Below, one piece after another: positions 20,865-21,703 of a stretch of DNA of 21,703 nucleotides. Source of the stretch: an uncultured archaeon (GTDB lineage Archaea > Nanobdellota > Nanobdellia > Woesearchaeales > ARS49); assembly GCA_902385765.1 (NCBI GenBank), contig CABMGU010000062.1:1-21703 (forward strand), in the 5' to 3' direction. The translations under genes were made by a program, and so were the position numbers. Every line of letters starts with the position of its first letter. Position 1 is the first letter of the stretch. The notes beneath the pieces were generated by a model that saw only the letters and a program-made list of their open reading frames with translations, searched no databases and had not been told where the DNA came from.

Positions 20865-21703
20865 TCCCGCAACGCCTCCACAGGAGGCAGTTTAGCTGCC
20901 TGACGCGCAGGAAACACGCCTGAAAACATTCCAACAAACAATGAAAACGAAAGAGCGCCAACAATCAAATACCAAGGAAACGTAGCCTGCAGTAAACCAA
21001 CACTCTGCGAACCAAAATACTCAACAAGCTTCGACAACCCAACACCAAGCAACACTCCAACAATACCGCCAGAAAGACCAAGAAGACCACTTTCCAGCAA
21101 AAATATCATCATAATATCACCATTACGAGCACCAATAGCCTTCATAATGCCAATATCGTGAGTTCTCTCCAAAACAGAAGTATACATCGTGTTCATAATA
21201 CCGATACCGCCAACCAAAAGAGAAATCGCGGCAATCCCAACAAAAATCGCCTGAACAACACCCAAAATAGTATTCACACTCTTAATCAACTCTTCAGAAG
21301 TCTGAACAGTAAAATCCTCAAAACCCTCCTTCTGACCACGATCACGCCTAAGAGCACGCGCAACACGCGCGCCAACCTCAGAAGGAACACTGCCAGCACT
21401 AACCTGAGCAACAATCATGCTATACTTATCAGGCTCAGAAAGCAAATCACGAGCATCATTCTCGTTCATAATAACAGCTTCATTATTCATCCCAGCCTTG
21501 TCAAGCAAGCCAACAACCTGAAAAGCAACACCATTAATCAACAACTTGCCATCCACAGCAACAGGCTTGCTAAAAACATTCTTAGCCCACAAATCATAAC
21601 CAACCATCACCTTCTTGCTATCAGAACTCTTCAACATCCTGCCAGAAAGCGCCTTCAAATTATTAGCAGAAACAACCAAATCACGAGCCTTAACATCCTT
21701 CGG
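20861..21703 (-). CDS. MacB/FtsX-type permease, N-terminus beyond the window
   Basis: The frame is open to the right edge (280 aa visible), so the start is outside. It contains the end of the MacB_PCD domain and three C-terminal helices (IFVGIAAISLLVGGIGIMNT, FLLESGLLGLSGGIVGVLLG, YLIVGALSFSLFVGMFSGV), with the loop ERTHDIGIMKAIGARNGDI. It is clearly a paralogue of the permease at 18788, very similar across the membrane part. It ends in ATGA overlap with the nucleotidyltransferase gene. It is probably half of an MacB-like heterodimer or a second exporter; the ATPase is not in view. Confidence 0.85.
   Translation of the reverse strand, partial: PKDVKARDLVVSANNLKALSGRMLKSSDSKKVMVGYDLWAKNVFSKPVAVDGKLLINGVAFQVVGLLDKAGMNNEAVIMNENDARDLLSEPDKYSMIVAQVSAGSVPSEVGARVARALRRDRGQKEGFEDFTVQTSEELIKSVNTILGVVQAIFVGIAAISLLVGGIGIMNTMYTSVLERTHDIGIMKAIGARNGDIMMIFLLESGLLGLSGGIVGVLLGVGLSKLVEYFGSQSVGLLQATFPWYLIVGALSFSLFVGMFSGVFPARQAAKLPPVEALRE

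Noticed and set aside
1..21703. CRISPR array, tRNA or rRNA
   Set aside because: No regularly spaced short repeats and no tRNA-like cloverleaf or rRNA sequence were seen on reading the window by eye.

Overview
The window looks like DNA from an archaeon, most likely a DPANN lineage of the Woesearchaeota/Pacearchaeota type. Three things suggest this. (1) Promoters carry archaeal TATA boxes (TTTATAAA-like), and in at least six genes the box starts 30-31 bases before the start codon, meaning leaderless transcripts; genes with a short leader carry a GAGGTGA-type Shine-Dalgarno (SD) sequence instead. (2) A secreted beta-helix protein ends in a PEF-type sorting tail. (3) A small protein beginning MVEFNPDGS resembles a family I recall from DPANN genomes. 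The exact lineage cannot be fixed from the sequence alone. No rRNA, tRNA, CRISPR array, transposase or integrase was seen.

Left part (1-5115): the tail of a plus-strand gene, then minus-strand genes for a secreted beta-helix protein, a large Ser/Thr kinase with a TPR tail, and a membrane-anchored Cys-rich protein translationally coupled to a 13-15 codon micro-ORF with a CxxC motif.

Middle part (5158-9278): a patchwork of small genes: a Bro-N/DinD-like protein, an antitoxin-like miniprotein followed by a stub, a zinc-ribbon protein, a DUF4258/DUF2283 pair, a small membrane protein, a YkgJ-like Cys-cluster protein, a DPANN-type zinc protein and a 37-aa zinc-ribbon miniprotein. Three copies of a repeat with a covarying hairpin (5158, 6777, 8157) sit upstream of plus-strand promoters. 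A CACTGGACA box, two copies per promoter, and a CCGGAAA-N-TTACGG imperfect palindrome mark several promoters.

Right-middle part (9261-18775): a type I restriction-modification operon on the minus strand (hsdM, orf134, hsdS 5' remnant, orf237, hsdS, orf142, hsdR), divergent from a TcmP-like Rossmann protein and an SPL-like radical SAM protein with a CX3CX3C cluster. The TcmP promoter carries the same CACTGGACA boxes as the Bro-N gene and the 37-aa gene, so the small-gene cluster and the restriction/TcmP locus look like one co-regulated defence or mobile island.

Right end (18788-21703): two MacB/FtsX-type permeases with a nucleotidyltransferase-like gene between them, all on the minus strand. 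The second permease runs off the window. Its downstream paralogue has a palindrome-rich leader in which a strong SD is stranded far from the conserved start.
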